A stretch of 55,522 bases of DNA, taken from positions 1-55,522 of the IMG/VR virus record IMGVR_UViG_3300029258_003280; one strand, given 5' to 3'. A model generated the notes under the pieces. The model was not told where the DNA came from, did no database searches, and was given only the letters and a program-made list of their open reading frames with translations. The DNA is from a virus. Shown here piece after piece: positions 46,917-55,503 of the stretch (position 1 is the stretch's first letter; each line of letters begins with the position of its first letter). The position numbers and the translations under genes are program-made.

Positions 46917-48830
46917 ATGCCCAAGAAAAAAGTGAGGGTTAATAGGACGGAAGAATTCGATGAGGAATTGCCGGAAAACGAAGAAGAGGAAGAAGAAGAT
47001 GATGGCCCCAAGCGGAAAACAAAATTACCCAAAATAGTAGAAGATATTCTGCTTGGCGAGATAACGGAGGTTCCCCCGGCCTATCAAGACTGGTCTATGC
47101 ATCTGATGCGATGGGCCCCGAAATACACGAGCGACAACAAATGGGAGCTCATAACCGGCCGCATCAGAAAAATCGACACCTTGACACCCTACAAGGATGT
47201 CGAAGAGGTAGCCGAAAGCGAGCACGGCGGAGGCACATATCACGTCAATGTCCTGAATGAAAAAGGCCAGATAGTTACAAGGAGAAAATTTATAATAGAG
47301 GGTCTTCCCAAGGTCACCAGAGAAGACATGAGACATACCACGGAAAAATCACCCCTCTTAAACAATGACGACAAGGAAGAGGGAGCCGATTACTGGCGAA
47401 AGAAAAAAGAGGAATACGAGGCGAAAGCGGAGGCTATGGAGGCTAAAAAACAGTATGAAAAAATGAGCTACCGGGAATCCGAAGAAGAAGAAGACGAAGA
47501 TGACTACAGGCCCGTTACCAATCCATTTATGGTTCCCTCTATGACGCCTCCATACCAAGGGCCCGGATATGTAAACGAGGAAAAACTCAGGCAAAAAATA
47601 GAGAAAGAAGTTTTCGAGAAGTTTTCGCGGCTCGAAGAGGAAAAAGAGAAAAACAGGGAAATCGAAGTTTTAAGAAGCGAGCTTAAAGAGCTTCGGCTGC
47701 TATTAACCGAGAAAGCCAATGCGCCGGACAATGGCTTTACAATGAAAGACGCCATGAAAATTATGTCAGACATGACCAACAAGGTGCTTGAAGCAAGGCA
47801 GGCCACAATTCCACCGGCGAGCGAGGATTCCAAGATGAGCGCCTTTGCGGCAATGATTACTCAGGCGATGCAGGGCGTCAACACGATGATGATGAACACT
47901 ATGCAGCAAACAGCTTCGGCTCAGCAGGAAATTCTCATGCAGAGCATTAAAAATGCGATGGCCCCTCCCGGCGAAAGAGACTGGAAGCTCGAACTGATAA
48001 ACAAGGGCGCCGACACCATGAAGGAGTTTGTCGGCAGTATCGTTGATGCTAACAAGAGCAGAAACGAGGTCGAAAAGAAAAAGCTCGAACTTTATGGCAA
48101 TATCAAGCCGGTGATGATACCGAAGAACATGGTAAAAACTCCTCAGCAGTCGCAAGCTCAGCAGCCTCCACAACCGCGGCAACCGCGGCAAGCTCAGCAG
48201 CCTCCACAACCGCGGCAACCAGAATACCAGGAAGTTACGGAAGCGCAGGCAAGGGAAATAATGCAGCGAGCGGAAAAACTCCAACACGAAGCCATCGCGG
48301 CATACCTGAGCGGCCAGAGTCCAGCATTCTTTGCAAGAAAGACATTACAGATAGCCGGGCAGGAAGTAACCAACTGGCTACGCGAAAACCCGAATTTGGA
48401 GACGTTACGCCAGCTTGCCCATGAACAAAAGGGAGATGCCGGTTTACAGGAGTTTGACAAATATATCACCAACAACCCGCAAGCCCGGGGATGGGTCGAA
48501 CAATGGCTCGGAGGTCTAACAGAAACATTCCATAGAGTTGACAAACAGTCCGGGGAACCGATTCAACAAGCCACTCAACACCCAAGACAACATGAAATAA
48601 TACAGGGGAATTTCAAGGTCGAAGAGCCGGAAGATGACGGAGATGAAGAGGATGAATACCTCGACATAGACGACTATGAAGAATTGCCGGGCGATGATTT
48701 TGAGAAAACAGAAAAAAAATTAGGGCAAGAAAAAGGCCTAAAAAACAATGAACAATCGGCCGAAAGCCCTTCAAATGCTAAGGATAAAGTGAATATGCCC
48801 GAAAATGCCGTAGGCGAACGTACAATATAA
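46917..48830 (+). CDS. Large acidic coiled-coil protein, first gene of the late arm
   Basis: It has 637 residues with a perfect AAGGAGG site. It has an acidic N-terminus (ENEEEEEEDD), a small beta domain (about 75-145), charged helices (about 160-250, including a coiled coil), a Met/Gln-rich helix (about 290-370), a Pro/Gln linker with a 12-codon repeat (about 413-434), a helical domain (about 440-560), and an acidic tail. No ATPase or nuclease motif is visible. It resembles a scaffold or internal virion protein more than an enzyme. TNPFM, RENPNL and NNPQAR carry Asn-Pro. Confidence 0.6.
   Translation: MPKKKVRVNRTEEFDEELPENEEEEEEDDGPKRKTKLPKIVEDILLGEITEVPPAYQDWSMHLMRWAPKYTSDNKWELITGRIRKIDTLTPYKDVEEVAESEHGGGTYHVNVLNEKGQIVTRRKFIIEGLPKVTREDMRHTTEKSPLLNNDDKEEGADYWRKKKEEYEAKAEAMEAKKQYEKMSYRESEEEEDEDDYRPVTNPFMVPSMTPPYQGPGYVNEEKLRQKIEKEVFEKFSRLEEEKEKNREIEVLRSELKELRLLLTEKANAPDNGFTMKDAMKIMSDMTNKVLEARQATIPPASEDSKMSAFAAMITQAMQGVNTMMMNTMQQTASAQQEILMQSIKNAMAPPGERDWKLELINKGADTMKEFVGSIVDANKSRNEVEKKKLELYGNIKPVMIPKNMVKTPQQSQAQQPPQPRQPRQAQQPPQPRQPEYQEVTEAQAREIMQRAEKLQHEAIAAYLSGQSPAFFARKTLQIAGQEVTNWLRENPNLETLRQLAHEQKGDAGLQEFDKYITNNPQARGWVEQWLGGLTETFHRVDKQSGEPIQQATQHPRQHEIIQGNFKVEEPEDDGDEEDEYLDIDDYEELPGDDFEKTEKKLGQEKGLKNNEQSAESPSNAKDKVNMPENAVGERTI
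48153..48220 (+). repeat. Tandem 36-bp repeat in the Pro/Gln linker
   Basis: Two near-identical 36-bp units (starting 48153 and 48189) encode AQQPPQPRQP twice in the linker of the large acidic protein. It looks like a recent in-frame duplication. Confidence 0.8.
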
Positions 48831-48894
48831 AACGGAAATAAAAAAAATATTTCAGAAAAAAATAATTGACTTCGCTTATTGAGGGTGTATTTTT

Positions 48895-49104
48895 ATGACA
48901 GCTAAGGATAACAAGCCCGACTTGGACAGTATGATTGACAAGGGCTTGGAGCTCCTTGAAAAACAGAATGAGATTGAGGCAAAGAAAGAATTTCTCAATT
49001 TGGTAAAGCGTCATGGTTTGGCTATTTGGCATGCTCTCGTGGGTTTTATCTTGCGCGACCCGGGCGAGATAAAAAAATATAACGACACCTTGCCAAAAAA
49101 GTAA
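48895..49104 (+). CDS. Small helical protein
   Basis: It has 69 residues, charged helices with a short hydrophobic centre (GLAIWHALVGFIL). It has a GAGGG site and is closed by a strong terminator 20 nt later, so it ends the first late transcription unit. Confidence 0.5.
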   Translation: MTAKDNKPDLDSMIDKGLELLEKQNEIEAKKEFLNLVKRHGLAIWHALVGFILRDPGEIKKYNDTLPKK

Positions 49105-49124
49105 ATCGCCGCCCTGAATATCAG

Positions 49125-49162
49125 GCCCGCGATGAACCAGAATGTTCATGGCGGGCTTTTTG
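49125..49162 (+). terminator. Intrinsic terminator within the late arm
   Basis: GCCCGC and GCGGGC (49125-49130, 49151-49156), with inner ATGAAC/GTTCAT and a 6-nt loop, are followed by TTTTTTG-type U-rich sequence. It separates the acidic protein unit from the virion gene block. Confidence 0.85.
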
Positions 49163-49177
49163 TTTTGAGGACGGCGA

Positions 49178-49744
49178 ATGCCAATACATGAGATTTGTAC
49201 CACCGGCGAAGTACCGGTAAGAGTGCAAAAAATCAACATCCCAAACGGTAATGCCGGGATAATGGTTTCGGCTAAGAAGATAGTCGAGCTTATCCGGGAA
49301 TATTCCGCAAATCAGGAACGCATTCGCTTTCTCGCCGAAGATATCACCAGAGGTTGCAGGTCTAAGGATTATCTCTGCAATGCAAAAAGCGTCTATGATT
49401 GGGTTAAGGCCAATATCAAGTGGGACAGAGACCCGGATGGCATGGAAATGCTTCGCTCGCCCATTGTCACTCTCGACAGGCGGGTGGGGGACTGCGATGA
49501 CCATACCATTCTTATAGCGTCTCTTCTCAAGAGCATTGGTATGCCGGTCAGAATCGTGCTTATAGCGTCCCGGAGTTACCGGCCCGAAATATACAACCAT
49601 GTTTTAGTGGAAACTCTCGCGCCCGTAAACGGCGAGATGAAATGGGTTGCAATCGACACGACGCCTCTGGATGTAAACGGTAAGTATTTTCCCTTCGGCG
49701 TCAGGCCTCCTTCATATAAAGCGAAGGTAATGGAGGTAAGATGA
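49178..49744 (+). CDS. Transglutaminase-fold cysteine hydrolase
   Basis: It has 188 residues. RRVGDCDDHTILIASLL has the nucleophile Cys (106), YNHVLVE the His (141) and VAIDTTP the Asp (160), the triad of the transglutaminase/cysteine-protease superfamily. Homologues of this size occur in phage genomes beside structural genes. It may process virion precursors at the Asn-Pro sites, cross-link them, or digest a host barrier. The first option fits the genome content best but is unproven. Its stop overlaps the next ATG (ATGA). Confidence 0.75.
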   Translation: MPIHEICTTGEVPVRVQKINIPNGNAGIMVSAKKIVELIREYSANQERIRFLAEDITRGCRSKDYLCNAKSVYDWVKANIKWDRDPDGMEMLRSPIVTLDRRVGDCDDHTILIASLLKSIGMPVRIVLIASRSYRPEIYNHVLVETLAPVNGEMKWVAIDTTPLDVNGKYFPFGVRPPSYKAKVMEVR

Positions 49745-50604
49745 AATACAGCGACAACCCGGCAGCGTTGCTTCTTGTACCACTTTTCCTGCTGGTAGGC
49801 GGCGGCGTAGCGGCGGCCGCGGTGATAGCAAAAAAGAAAAAAGAGCCGCAACCCGTCCCGGTGCCGCCCGGGTCGTTCAATTATCCATACGGCGAGCAGC
49901 CCACTAACCAACCCACAGCCAAGGATGCTCCCTACGGCGCGAACCCAGCCGAGATGATTAAGACGGCACAGGAACAATACAAGCAATATGGCCCGGGGAT
50001 AAAAGATGCGGCCCAGACGGCCTACGACATATTCAAAAGCGGCGAGACCCCGCCCGAAAAACCCGCCCAAAAATCAATCTCGGAAATGAGCAGCAAGGAA
50101 ATGTCTATATACTTCGAGCAGCGAGACAAGACTACCGGCAAAAAACCCACCGATGAGGAAATGAAGGAATACTTCCGTAAACTCGAAGAAGAGGAAGCCA
50201 AGAAAGCCGATGCCGAGGGTAAGGCTAAACCCGGAGACCTCGACAAGGCCAAGAAAGCGGCGGGGCCGCTCTCTCTTGTGACCGGAGCGGGAAAGCTCGC
50301 ATGGGCTGGCGTCTCCGGAGCGGCCAAGGGTGTAGCGGCCGGTGTATCCGCGGCGGCGCCCATCCTCTTGCCGTTGGCGGCGGTTGCGGCCGTCGGTGTC
50401 GCGGTCAACAGCTATCGTATGGTACAGAAAAAGTATGATAAATATGACGACCTTTACGATGCCCATCGCGCCAACGCAATAATTTATGACCAGGGTACCC
50501 AGAAACTAAACGAAGCCATCGCGACGTTAAAGTTAGCCAAGAATGACCTTTTACGAAAAATAGAAAACATGAAAACAATCGTCAATGCGGTGACCGGAGG
50601 ATAA
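49741..50604 (+). CDS. Membrane-anchored virion-type protein with N-terminal SDNP
   Basis: It has 287 residues. MKYSDNP is directly followed by a span (8-29, LLLVPLFLLVGGG) and a Lys-rich stop. Then come a Pro-rich segment with GANPAEM, a charged helical middle, an Ala-rich hydrophobic stretch (about 205-225) and a final helix. The short leader ending in Asn-Pro before the span recalls a cleaved propeptide. Confidence 0.55.
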   Translation: MKYSDNPAALLLVPLFLLVGGGVAAAAVIAKKKKEPQPVPVPPGSFNYPYGEQPTNQPTAKDAPYGANPAEMIKTAQEQYKQYGPGIKDAAQTAYDIFKSGETPPEKPAQKSISEMSSKEMSIYFEQRDKTTGKKPTDEEMKEYFRKLEEEEAKKADAEGKAKPGDLDKAKKAAGPLSLVTGAGKLAWAGVSGAAKGVAAGVSAAAPILLPLAAVAAVGVAVNSYRMVQKKYDKYDDLYDAHRANAIIYDQGTQKLNEAIATLKLAKNDLLRKIENMKTIVNAVTGG

Positions 50605-50605
50605 C

Positions 50606-51037
50606 ATGCCGCTTCAATATGTAAAGTACAAGAAACCATTCCCCCGGATGCAAGTTCCGGGCATGGGGAGTCTCGGCCGGTCAGTCCAGCAAAAACGCAA
50701 AAGAAAAAAACAGGCCGAAAGAGCGTTTGCCCTAATGCAGCTTCGCAAAAAAGAATTTGAAGAAGCACAAATGAAAGCCGAGGAACTCAAGGTCGAAGTC
50801 GAGGAATTAGGTAAGGTTTTGGGAGTCCTCGCCGAGGTTGCGAAGATAAAGGGAGTCCCCGAAGATAAGATAAATTCCATAGTCGAGGGAAAAGGGGGCC
50901 TCGCCAAGGTAATGGAAGCCGCCAAGAAAGGCCCGCCCGAAGGAGGCGAGAAGCTTTCCCCCACCGAGCAAGCGGCCCTCCAAGCGAAGGCCGCCGAAAA
51001 CCTGAAAAAGAGAATTGGTCGCGGATTTTGGAGTTAA
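50606..51037 (+). CDS. Basic coiled-coil protein
   Basis: It has 143 residues: a basic N-terminus (QKRKRKKQAER), a helix with heptads (about 40-80) and a Glu/Lys-rich tail ending RIGRGFWS. It has a GGAGG site. Function is unknown; an internal virion protein is likely from the context. Confidence 0.5.
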   Translation: MPLQYVKYKKPFPRMQVPGMGSLGRSVQQKRKRKKQAERAFALMQLRKKEFEEAQMKAEELKVEVEELGKVLGVLAEVAKIKGVPEDKINSIVEGKGGLAKVMEAAKKGPPEGGEKLSPTEQAALQAKAAENLKKRIGRGFWS

Positions 51038-51048
51038 AAGGAGGAAAC

Positions 51049-51309
51049 ATGAAGCGAAGAGGAAGAGCCAAGCTGCCGAGAGGCTACTATCTTTGCAATA
51101 CTGCCAAAAAGGGCGGGTTACAGGCGGCGGACAGCATGGAGACTATGCCGGTTGTCGCCAACATGGGACAGGAAGATGCCGGGCCCATAGAGTACAGGAC
51201 GGTAGAGACCGCAATGGCCGGGGCGGCATTACTCGGAACAGCCATAAGGGTCGGCGTCATCGCGCTTCTGGGCTATCTCGGATACAAGGTAGTGAAAGGT
51301 GAAATATAA
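51049..51309 (+). CDS. Small membrane protein
   Basis: It has 86 residues from ATG 51049 after AAAGGAGGAAAC. It has a basic N-terminus, and a C-terminal span (about 60-80, AALLGTAIRVGVIALLGYLGY). TAATG overlap with the next gene. It probably is a virion membrane protein. Confidence 0.55.
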   Translation: MKRRGRAKLPRGYYLCNTAKKGGLQAADSMETMPVVANMGQEDAGPIEYRTVETAMAGAALLGTAIRVGVIALLGYLGYKVVKGEI

Positions 51310-52271
51310 TGCCTTTTCGCAGGAAAGAATCTGAGCTCGCATCGGATATGAGGATGCATTGGCTCAACAATAAATACAAAAATGGAACTCAAAGAGATGT
51401 TATGACGCCCGACATGGTAGAGAGCTACGGGGCCCGGTTAAGGGCCCGGATAAGGCCCAAGGCGATTATCGACAAGTCGGGCATAAAAGAAACATTCTCT
51501 TTCGAGGCACCGGCAAGAGATTCAAGACTTGGAGCATACAAGGAGGTAAATATGAGGGGACGCTCGAAAAGCGCCTACAATATCATTACCGGAAAGGGCG
51601 AAACAGCCAAAAAGAGAATGGTGTTGACCGCCGCCGATAGCGGCCAACCTGCCGGGGTGAGCGATTATGTCACCACGCAGCAGATGCAGGGACTCGGGCA
51701 GACGGTCTCGGCCGAAGACCTCTGGAGGAGAGACCTTGACGATTTCAGCAAGGACATTCAGGGGATGCACATGTTCACAACCAACAGCCAAGAGATACGC
51801 TACTACACCAAAGGGCGTACTCTTGTGGACAACGGCAAACAGATATTTGCCAACAACCCGCAGATGCTTGCCGCCATCGCGCCGATAGAAGGCGAGCTCG
51901 GCAGATGGCGCGACCATAGGGCATGGGCCTTGACTCAGCAGCAGGGAACCGAAAACAGGGTTTCCATAGGCAAGATTCAGGACAGGATGATTAACGCGCT
52001 CAACTATGCCAGGACGGCGATGGGTATAGCGGCCATCCCGGGCGGAAACATTATCCCCGAGATGAACATACCGGAAGGCCAGCTTCCGAATATACCCGGC
52101 GCCCCCGGGACTCCGCAGCCGCCGCCGCCCGCGCCTCCAGTCCAAGCGACGCCGAGCGAAAAGGCGCTCGCGCCGAGGTCATGGTTGCAGAAAAACAAAA
52201 CTCTTGTTGCGGGTGCGGCATTCTTAACCCTGCTTATAGGCGGGTATGTCTGGATGCAAAGACAAGGATAA
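51309..52271 (+). CDS. Late protein with C-terminal membrane anchor
   Basis: It has 320 residues. The soluble part (1-250) is helical and contains IFANNPQMLA near residue 180; a Pro-rich linker (PGTPQPPPPAPP) leads to a span (about 299-316, TLVAGAAFLTLLIGGYVW). This layout fits a virion membrane spike or tether. No family is recognised. Confidence 0.55.
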   Translation: MPFRRKESELASDMRMHWLNNKYKNGTQRDVMTPDMVESYGARLRARIRPKAIIDKSGIKETFSFEAPARDSRLGAYKEVNMRGRSKSAYNIITGKGETAKKRMVLTAADSGQPAGVSDYVTTQQMQGLGQTVSAEDLWRRDLDDFSKDIQGMHMFTTNSQEIRYYTKGRTLVDNGKQIFANNPQMLAAIAPIEGELGRWRDHRAWALTQQQGTENRVSIGKIQDRMINALNYARTAMGIAAIPGGNIIPEMNIPEGQLPNIPGAPGTPQPPPPAPPVQATPSEKALAPRSWLQKNKTLVAGAAFLTLLIGGYVWMQRQG

Positions 52272-52273
52272 CA

Positions 52274-52615
52274 ATGGGAAAACCGGCATATATAAAAATC
52301 AATGGCAAGACCGTAAAAGGCGAATGGCTTGAACCGGATGAGATGCCCTTCATAGCCAATCCGCAGGTTGCCAATACGGTCATGTTTATTGCTGGTGCCG
52401 GGCTTGCGGCTATGAAAGCTATTCGAAACATTTCAGGAGTCGCCCTGAACCCGCCCCTGAGAACCAAAATTCAGAGGGCTCTTCCTTGGGCGTTCGCATC
52501 GGGCATTACTTTGTTGGTGGCACCGGCATGCGGCAAGGCCAAGAATCCCTTGAGGGTTATCGCCGCTCTTCTGGGTCTCAAAGCGGTCAACGACTATGTA
52601 AGGAAGGAAGACTAA
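52274..52615 (+). CDS. Small membrane protein with three NP sites
   Basis: It has 113 residues. The start at 52274, 2 nt after the stop of the previous gene, is preferred to an earlier frame start. Asn-Pro pairs at 29 (FIANPQV), 59 (ALNPPL) and 91 (AKNPLR) lie at the borders of hydrophobic stretches (about 32-50, 68-84, 93-103). Confidence 0.55.
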   Translation: MGKPAYIKINGKTVKGEWLEPDEMPFIANPQVANTVMFIAGAGLAAMKAIRNISGVALNPPLRTKIQRALPWAFASGITLLVAPACGKAKNPLRVIAALLGLKAVNDYVRKED

Positions 52616-53484
52616 TGGCCGATGAGGTCGTGACAATCAGCATAGGCGGAAAGCTCCGTACTTTCACGAGCAGGCCCTTGGGCCCCGAGGATGCGTCAAC
52701 GGCCCGGAAAAGTCTCGCCGTCTTCTATCAGACCGGCGAAGAGCTTAAGGTTTGGCGCGAAAACCTGATGGGGTTAAGGGACATAGCCTATACTCAATGG
52801 CCCGAGTTTGTCAGAATGAAAATGCTTCCCCTTATACCAAAAATGACAGAAGAGCAGTACAGGCTCTTCGAGCAGGTAGATAATCGAATAAAAGAGACCT
52901 ATGACCTAATGTCCGGTCAGTATGGCAAGGCTCAGTCCGATTGGGACTCTCTCCTTCCCCATATGACCAAGATGAAGGAAGAGCTCGGGATGGCGGGTTT
53001 CGGATATCTGGGAAACCCAGTCCCCATCCTTATTATTATCGCGGTCATAGCGGTCGCGGCCTCCGCCGCAACGGTCGGCACTATGGTTTATCTCAGAGAA
53101 AAAGAAATTTCGGACAGGGCCTTGCAGCCAATCAAGGCATATAACGAAGCGGTCACCAAGAAGGTGGAGCTAACCGAACAGACCATAGGCAGAATTGAAC
53201 AGCTTAACAGGGATATAATCAACGAAACCGACAAGGCCAAGCAGGATATCATGGTCAGGACTTATAATGATACGGTCGATGGTTATCTCTCGGCCTTGGG
53301 GACTCTCAAGGATGTAGAAAAAACCATACCAGACATTATAGAAAAACAGGCTAAATTCGAGAAGGCGGTATCAGAAGGGAACGGGCCTCTGGGCTGGATG
53401 AGACATATTCCCCTTATACTTCTGGGGGTGGTTGGGGTAATGGTAGCTCCGTCAATAGCACAATCATTACCTAAAAGGAAATAG
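52615..53484 (+). CDS. Membrane protein with two spans and coiled coil
   Basis: It has 289 residues, starting with TAATG overlap. Residues 1-130 are soluble and helical. GYLGNPVPI (130-138) immediately precedes a span (136-160). Then comes a coiled coil (about 165-245) and a C-terminal span (about 262-282). It probably is a virion membrane or DNA-delivery protein. Confidence 0.6.
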   Translation: MADEVVTISIGGKLRTFTSRPLGPEDASTARKSLAVFYQTGEELKVWRENLMGLRDIAYTQWPEFVRMKMLPLIPKMTEEQYRLFEQVDNRIKETYDLMSGQYGKAQSDWDSLLPHMTKMKEELGMAGFGYLGNPVPILIIIAVIAVAASAATVGTMVYLREKEISDRALQPIKAYNEAVTKKVELTEQTIGRIEQLNRDIINETDKAKQDIMVRTYNDTVDGYLSALGTLKDVEKTIPDIIEKQAKFEKAVSEGNGPLGWMRHIPLILLGVVGVMVAPSIAQSLPKRK

Positions 53485-53486
53485 AG

Positions 53487-54326
53487 ATGGCAAATTATTT
53501 GTTCAAAAACCCGGGTAAAGGCAAAAGACGGCCGCCTAAAGAGTGGTTTTACTATACGGTCGAAAGGGTGAAGCAAAAACTGAAAAAGCGCGGTTTCAAA
53601 CATCGTCCGGGAAGCCCGTACAAGACCATACCTCAAGTTGCCAAGGCGATAGTCGGCGGTATGTGGTGGGGGACGACCGATGGACTCCACGAAAGCACGA
53701 AGCGCGACATTATAAGCGAAGTCATTAAAAACAGGGCCAAGGGCAAGGCCGCCGTGGTTACCAGCGATGGCACATTAACAAAGAAAGAAGTCAAGAGCGA
53801 GGTCGGCAAAAAGGCGGCCGAGAGCATATACAAGAAACTAAAGCTCACGAAGACGGAAATCAAAGAAGCCAAACAATTAAAGCGGGGAGTTCCCGCTATC
53901 GAACGGATAGCCGAGAGGCGAATGGTCGCTCCCAATCCTTCATTGCTTGTTGTTACCGGCAATCCGGGTATAGATTTATATGACAAGGGCAATCCTCCAT
54001 CGCTCGAAGACTTCAAGGAAGCCTATCCCGAGCTCTGGAAGGCCGCCATGAAACAATATAAGAAATTTCATGGCGTAGTGCCCGAAACGGTACAGATGCA
54101 ATGGGTTGATTCGGATGTTCCTCCCATACTGATTAAGATGGGAGATGCGCCCGATGTAACCTATCATGTCAAGGGGGCCAGCAAGAAACAGAAAAAGATA
54201 CCCTTTAAGCATGACTACAAGGGCGTTGTACATGTCTGTACCGATGCCAACGGCAGGATGATATTTCACATACCGGACGCCAAAAAAGGCAAAAATGTAA
54301 AAGTTACGGATTGGGTCAGAGGTTAG
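53487..54326 (+). CDS. Basic late protein with C-terminal phage-type domain
   Basis: It has 279 residues. MANYLFKNPGKGKRR is a basic N-terminus with an early Asn-Pro. Asn-Pro recurs at MVAPNPS, VTGNPGI and KGNPPS (about 149-172), just before a C-terminal domain (about 175-279) with VPPILIKMGDAPDVTYHV and HVCTDANGRMIFHI, a small beta-rich domain seen in other phage proteins. The NP cluster thus marks a domain border. Confidence 0.6.
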   Translation: MANYLFKNPGKGKRRPPKEWFYYTVERVKQKLKKRGFKHRPGSPYKTIPQVAKAIVGGMWWGTTDGLHESTKRDIISEVIKNRAKGKAAVVTSDGTLTKKEVKSEVGKKAAESIYKKLKLTKTEIKEAKQLKRGVPAIERIAERRMVAPNPSLLVVTGNPGIDLYDKGNPPSLEDFKEAYPELWKAAMKQYKKFHGVVPETVQMQWVDSDVPPILIKMGDAPDVTYHVKGASKKQKKIPFKHDYKGVVHVCTDANGRMIFHIPDAKKGKNVKVTDWVRG

Positions 54327-54336
54327 GAGAAAAACT

Positions 54337-55503
54337 ATGTGGGTATTTTTAGCGAATCCGCCCGAAAAAACGAAGGGAGGCAGTAAAGTGAGTTCCACTA
54401 CAAGAACGGGCAACAAGTTTCGGTCGCTTGTCAGGAAGCATGGCGTCACCAAGGGCGCCAAGGAATATAGAAAATGGAAGAGGGAGCAAAAACGGAAAAA
54501 GCCCTCTAAGAAGGCCAAGGCGAAAGGAGGAAAGCGTATGGCCAAAAGAGCATCTGGTTACAAGGCGCTCGTCAAGAAACACGGCGTCAAGAAGGCAGCG
54601 AAAATGTGGAGGGGTCGCGGAAAGAAAAAATCTTCGCGCAAATCCACGAAGGGCCGGAAACGCGCAACCGGCTACAAGGCGCTCGTCAAGAAGCACGGCG
54701 TCAAGAAGGCGGCGCGGATGTGGAGAGGTCGCTCGAAGAGCACCAAGAAGCGCTATGCCGCCAATTCATGGTCGGGCGACAAGAAGGGCCATTCCATCGC
54801 TTCGGCGGCGGGATGGGCGAGGCGTAAAGGCGTCCCCGTCCCCATATACCTTTCGCAGCGAGGCTACAGCAAGGCCGCAATCGACAGGTACATCAAGAAG
54901 CATGGCCCGGTCGGCAGAAGCCACAGGTCATACACCAAGACATACCCGGCGCGAAGCGCCAGGTATGCCATGAATCCCCTCGATACCGGCGTGGAAACCG
55001 TAAAAGGCGTCTTCGCCACGGAAACCGCCAAGACGGTTTTCGGTGTCGGTCTCGGATTCGTGGGGGTTGCGCTCGGAAACGCCGTAGTGCGCAGACTCAA
55101 ACCCGCAGCCGGGGGAGCCATGATAATCGGCGGCGAATTCGGCGGCTCGATACTTGCGGGCGCGGCCTATGCGATGGCAACGAAAGATGTCACCAAGGGC
55201 CTCTTGACCGCAAGCTCCGGTATCGCATTGAGCGTCTTCAAATTCGTCTGGGGCAAGTATGTCTCGGGCAGGAGTATATTCGGCCTCACCATGCCCGGCC
55301 TCAGCGACTATGTTGAGCTCCCCTACGGAGTCAGCGACTATGTTGAGCTCCCCTACACGGCGGGTTACGGCATGGGTCAGTCGCTCGATACCGGCATGGG
55401 CCAGTTCCTTCCCCCGGAAGCGGCGGAAGTAGGACAGTTCATTCCCGAGCAGTTCGGAGAATACACGGTAGGCATCGGCGAAGAAGCCGAAGTCGAATAT
55501 TAA
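54337..55503 (+). CDS. Basic-repeat/membrane late protein with acidic tail
   Basis: It has 388 residues and continues across the circle junction. Three basic repeats (about 27-48, 74-95, 112-133) read GYKALVKKHGVKKAAKMWRGR or similar and should bind DNA. RYAANSW and RYAMNPLD follow; then come hydrophobic stretches (about 231-250, 259-281, 287-305), a SDYVELPY repeat (323-340) and an acidic tail. Internal ribosome sites precede a GTG (54388) and an ATG (54538), so shorter forms starting at repeats 1 and 2 are possible. It may link DNA to the virion membrane or shell. Confidence 0.65.
   Translation: MWVFLANPPEKTKGGSKVSSTTRTGNKFRSLVRKHGVTKGAKEYRKWKREQKRKKPSKKAKAKGGKRMAKRASGYKALVKKHGVKKAAKMWRGRGKKKSSRKSTKGRKRATGYKALVKKHGVKKAARMWRGRSKSTKKRYAANSWSGDKKGHSIASAAGWARRKGVPVPIYLSQRGYSKAAIDRYIKKHGPVGRSHRSYTKTYPARSARYAMNPLDTGVETVKGVFATETAKTVFGVGLGFVGVALGNAVVRRLKPAAGGAMIIGGEFGGSILAGAAYAMATKDVTKGLLTASSGIALSVFKFVWGKYVSGRSIFGLTMPGLSDYVELPYGVSDYVELPYTAGYGMGQSLDTGMGQFLPPEAAEVGQFIPEQFGEYTVGIGEEAEVEY

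Noticed and set aside
46917-48830. Packaging ATPase or terminase in the large first late gene
   Set aside because: No Walker A, Walker B or nuclease motif is present. The sequence is acidic, helical and low in complexity.
48866-48893. TTGACT-16-TATTTT promoter-like pair before the gene at 48895
   Set aside because: The -10 box would overlap the ribosome site and put the start of transcription at or after the ATG. The gene is more likely read from the upstream transcript.
54428-54973. 181-codon + strand frame, Arg/Ser-rich
   Set aside because: It is a frame-shifted reading of the basic repeats of the gene at 54337. Low-complexity Arg/Ser composition arises from the repeat DNA.
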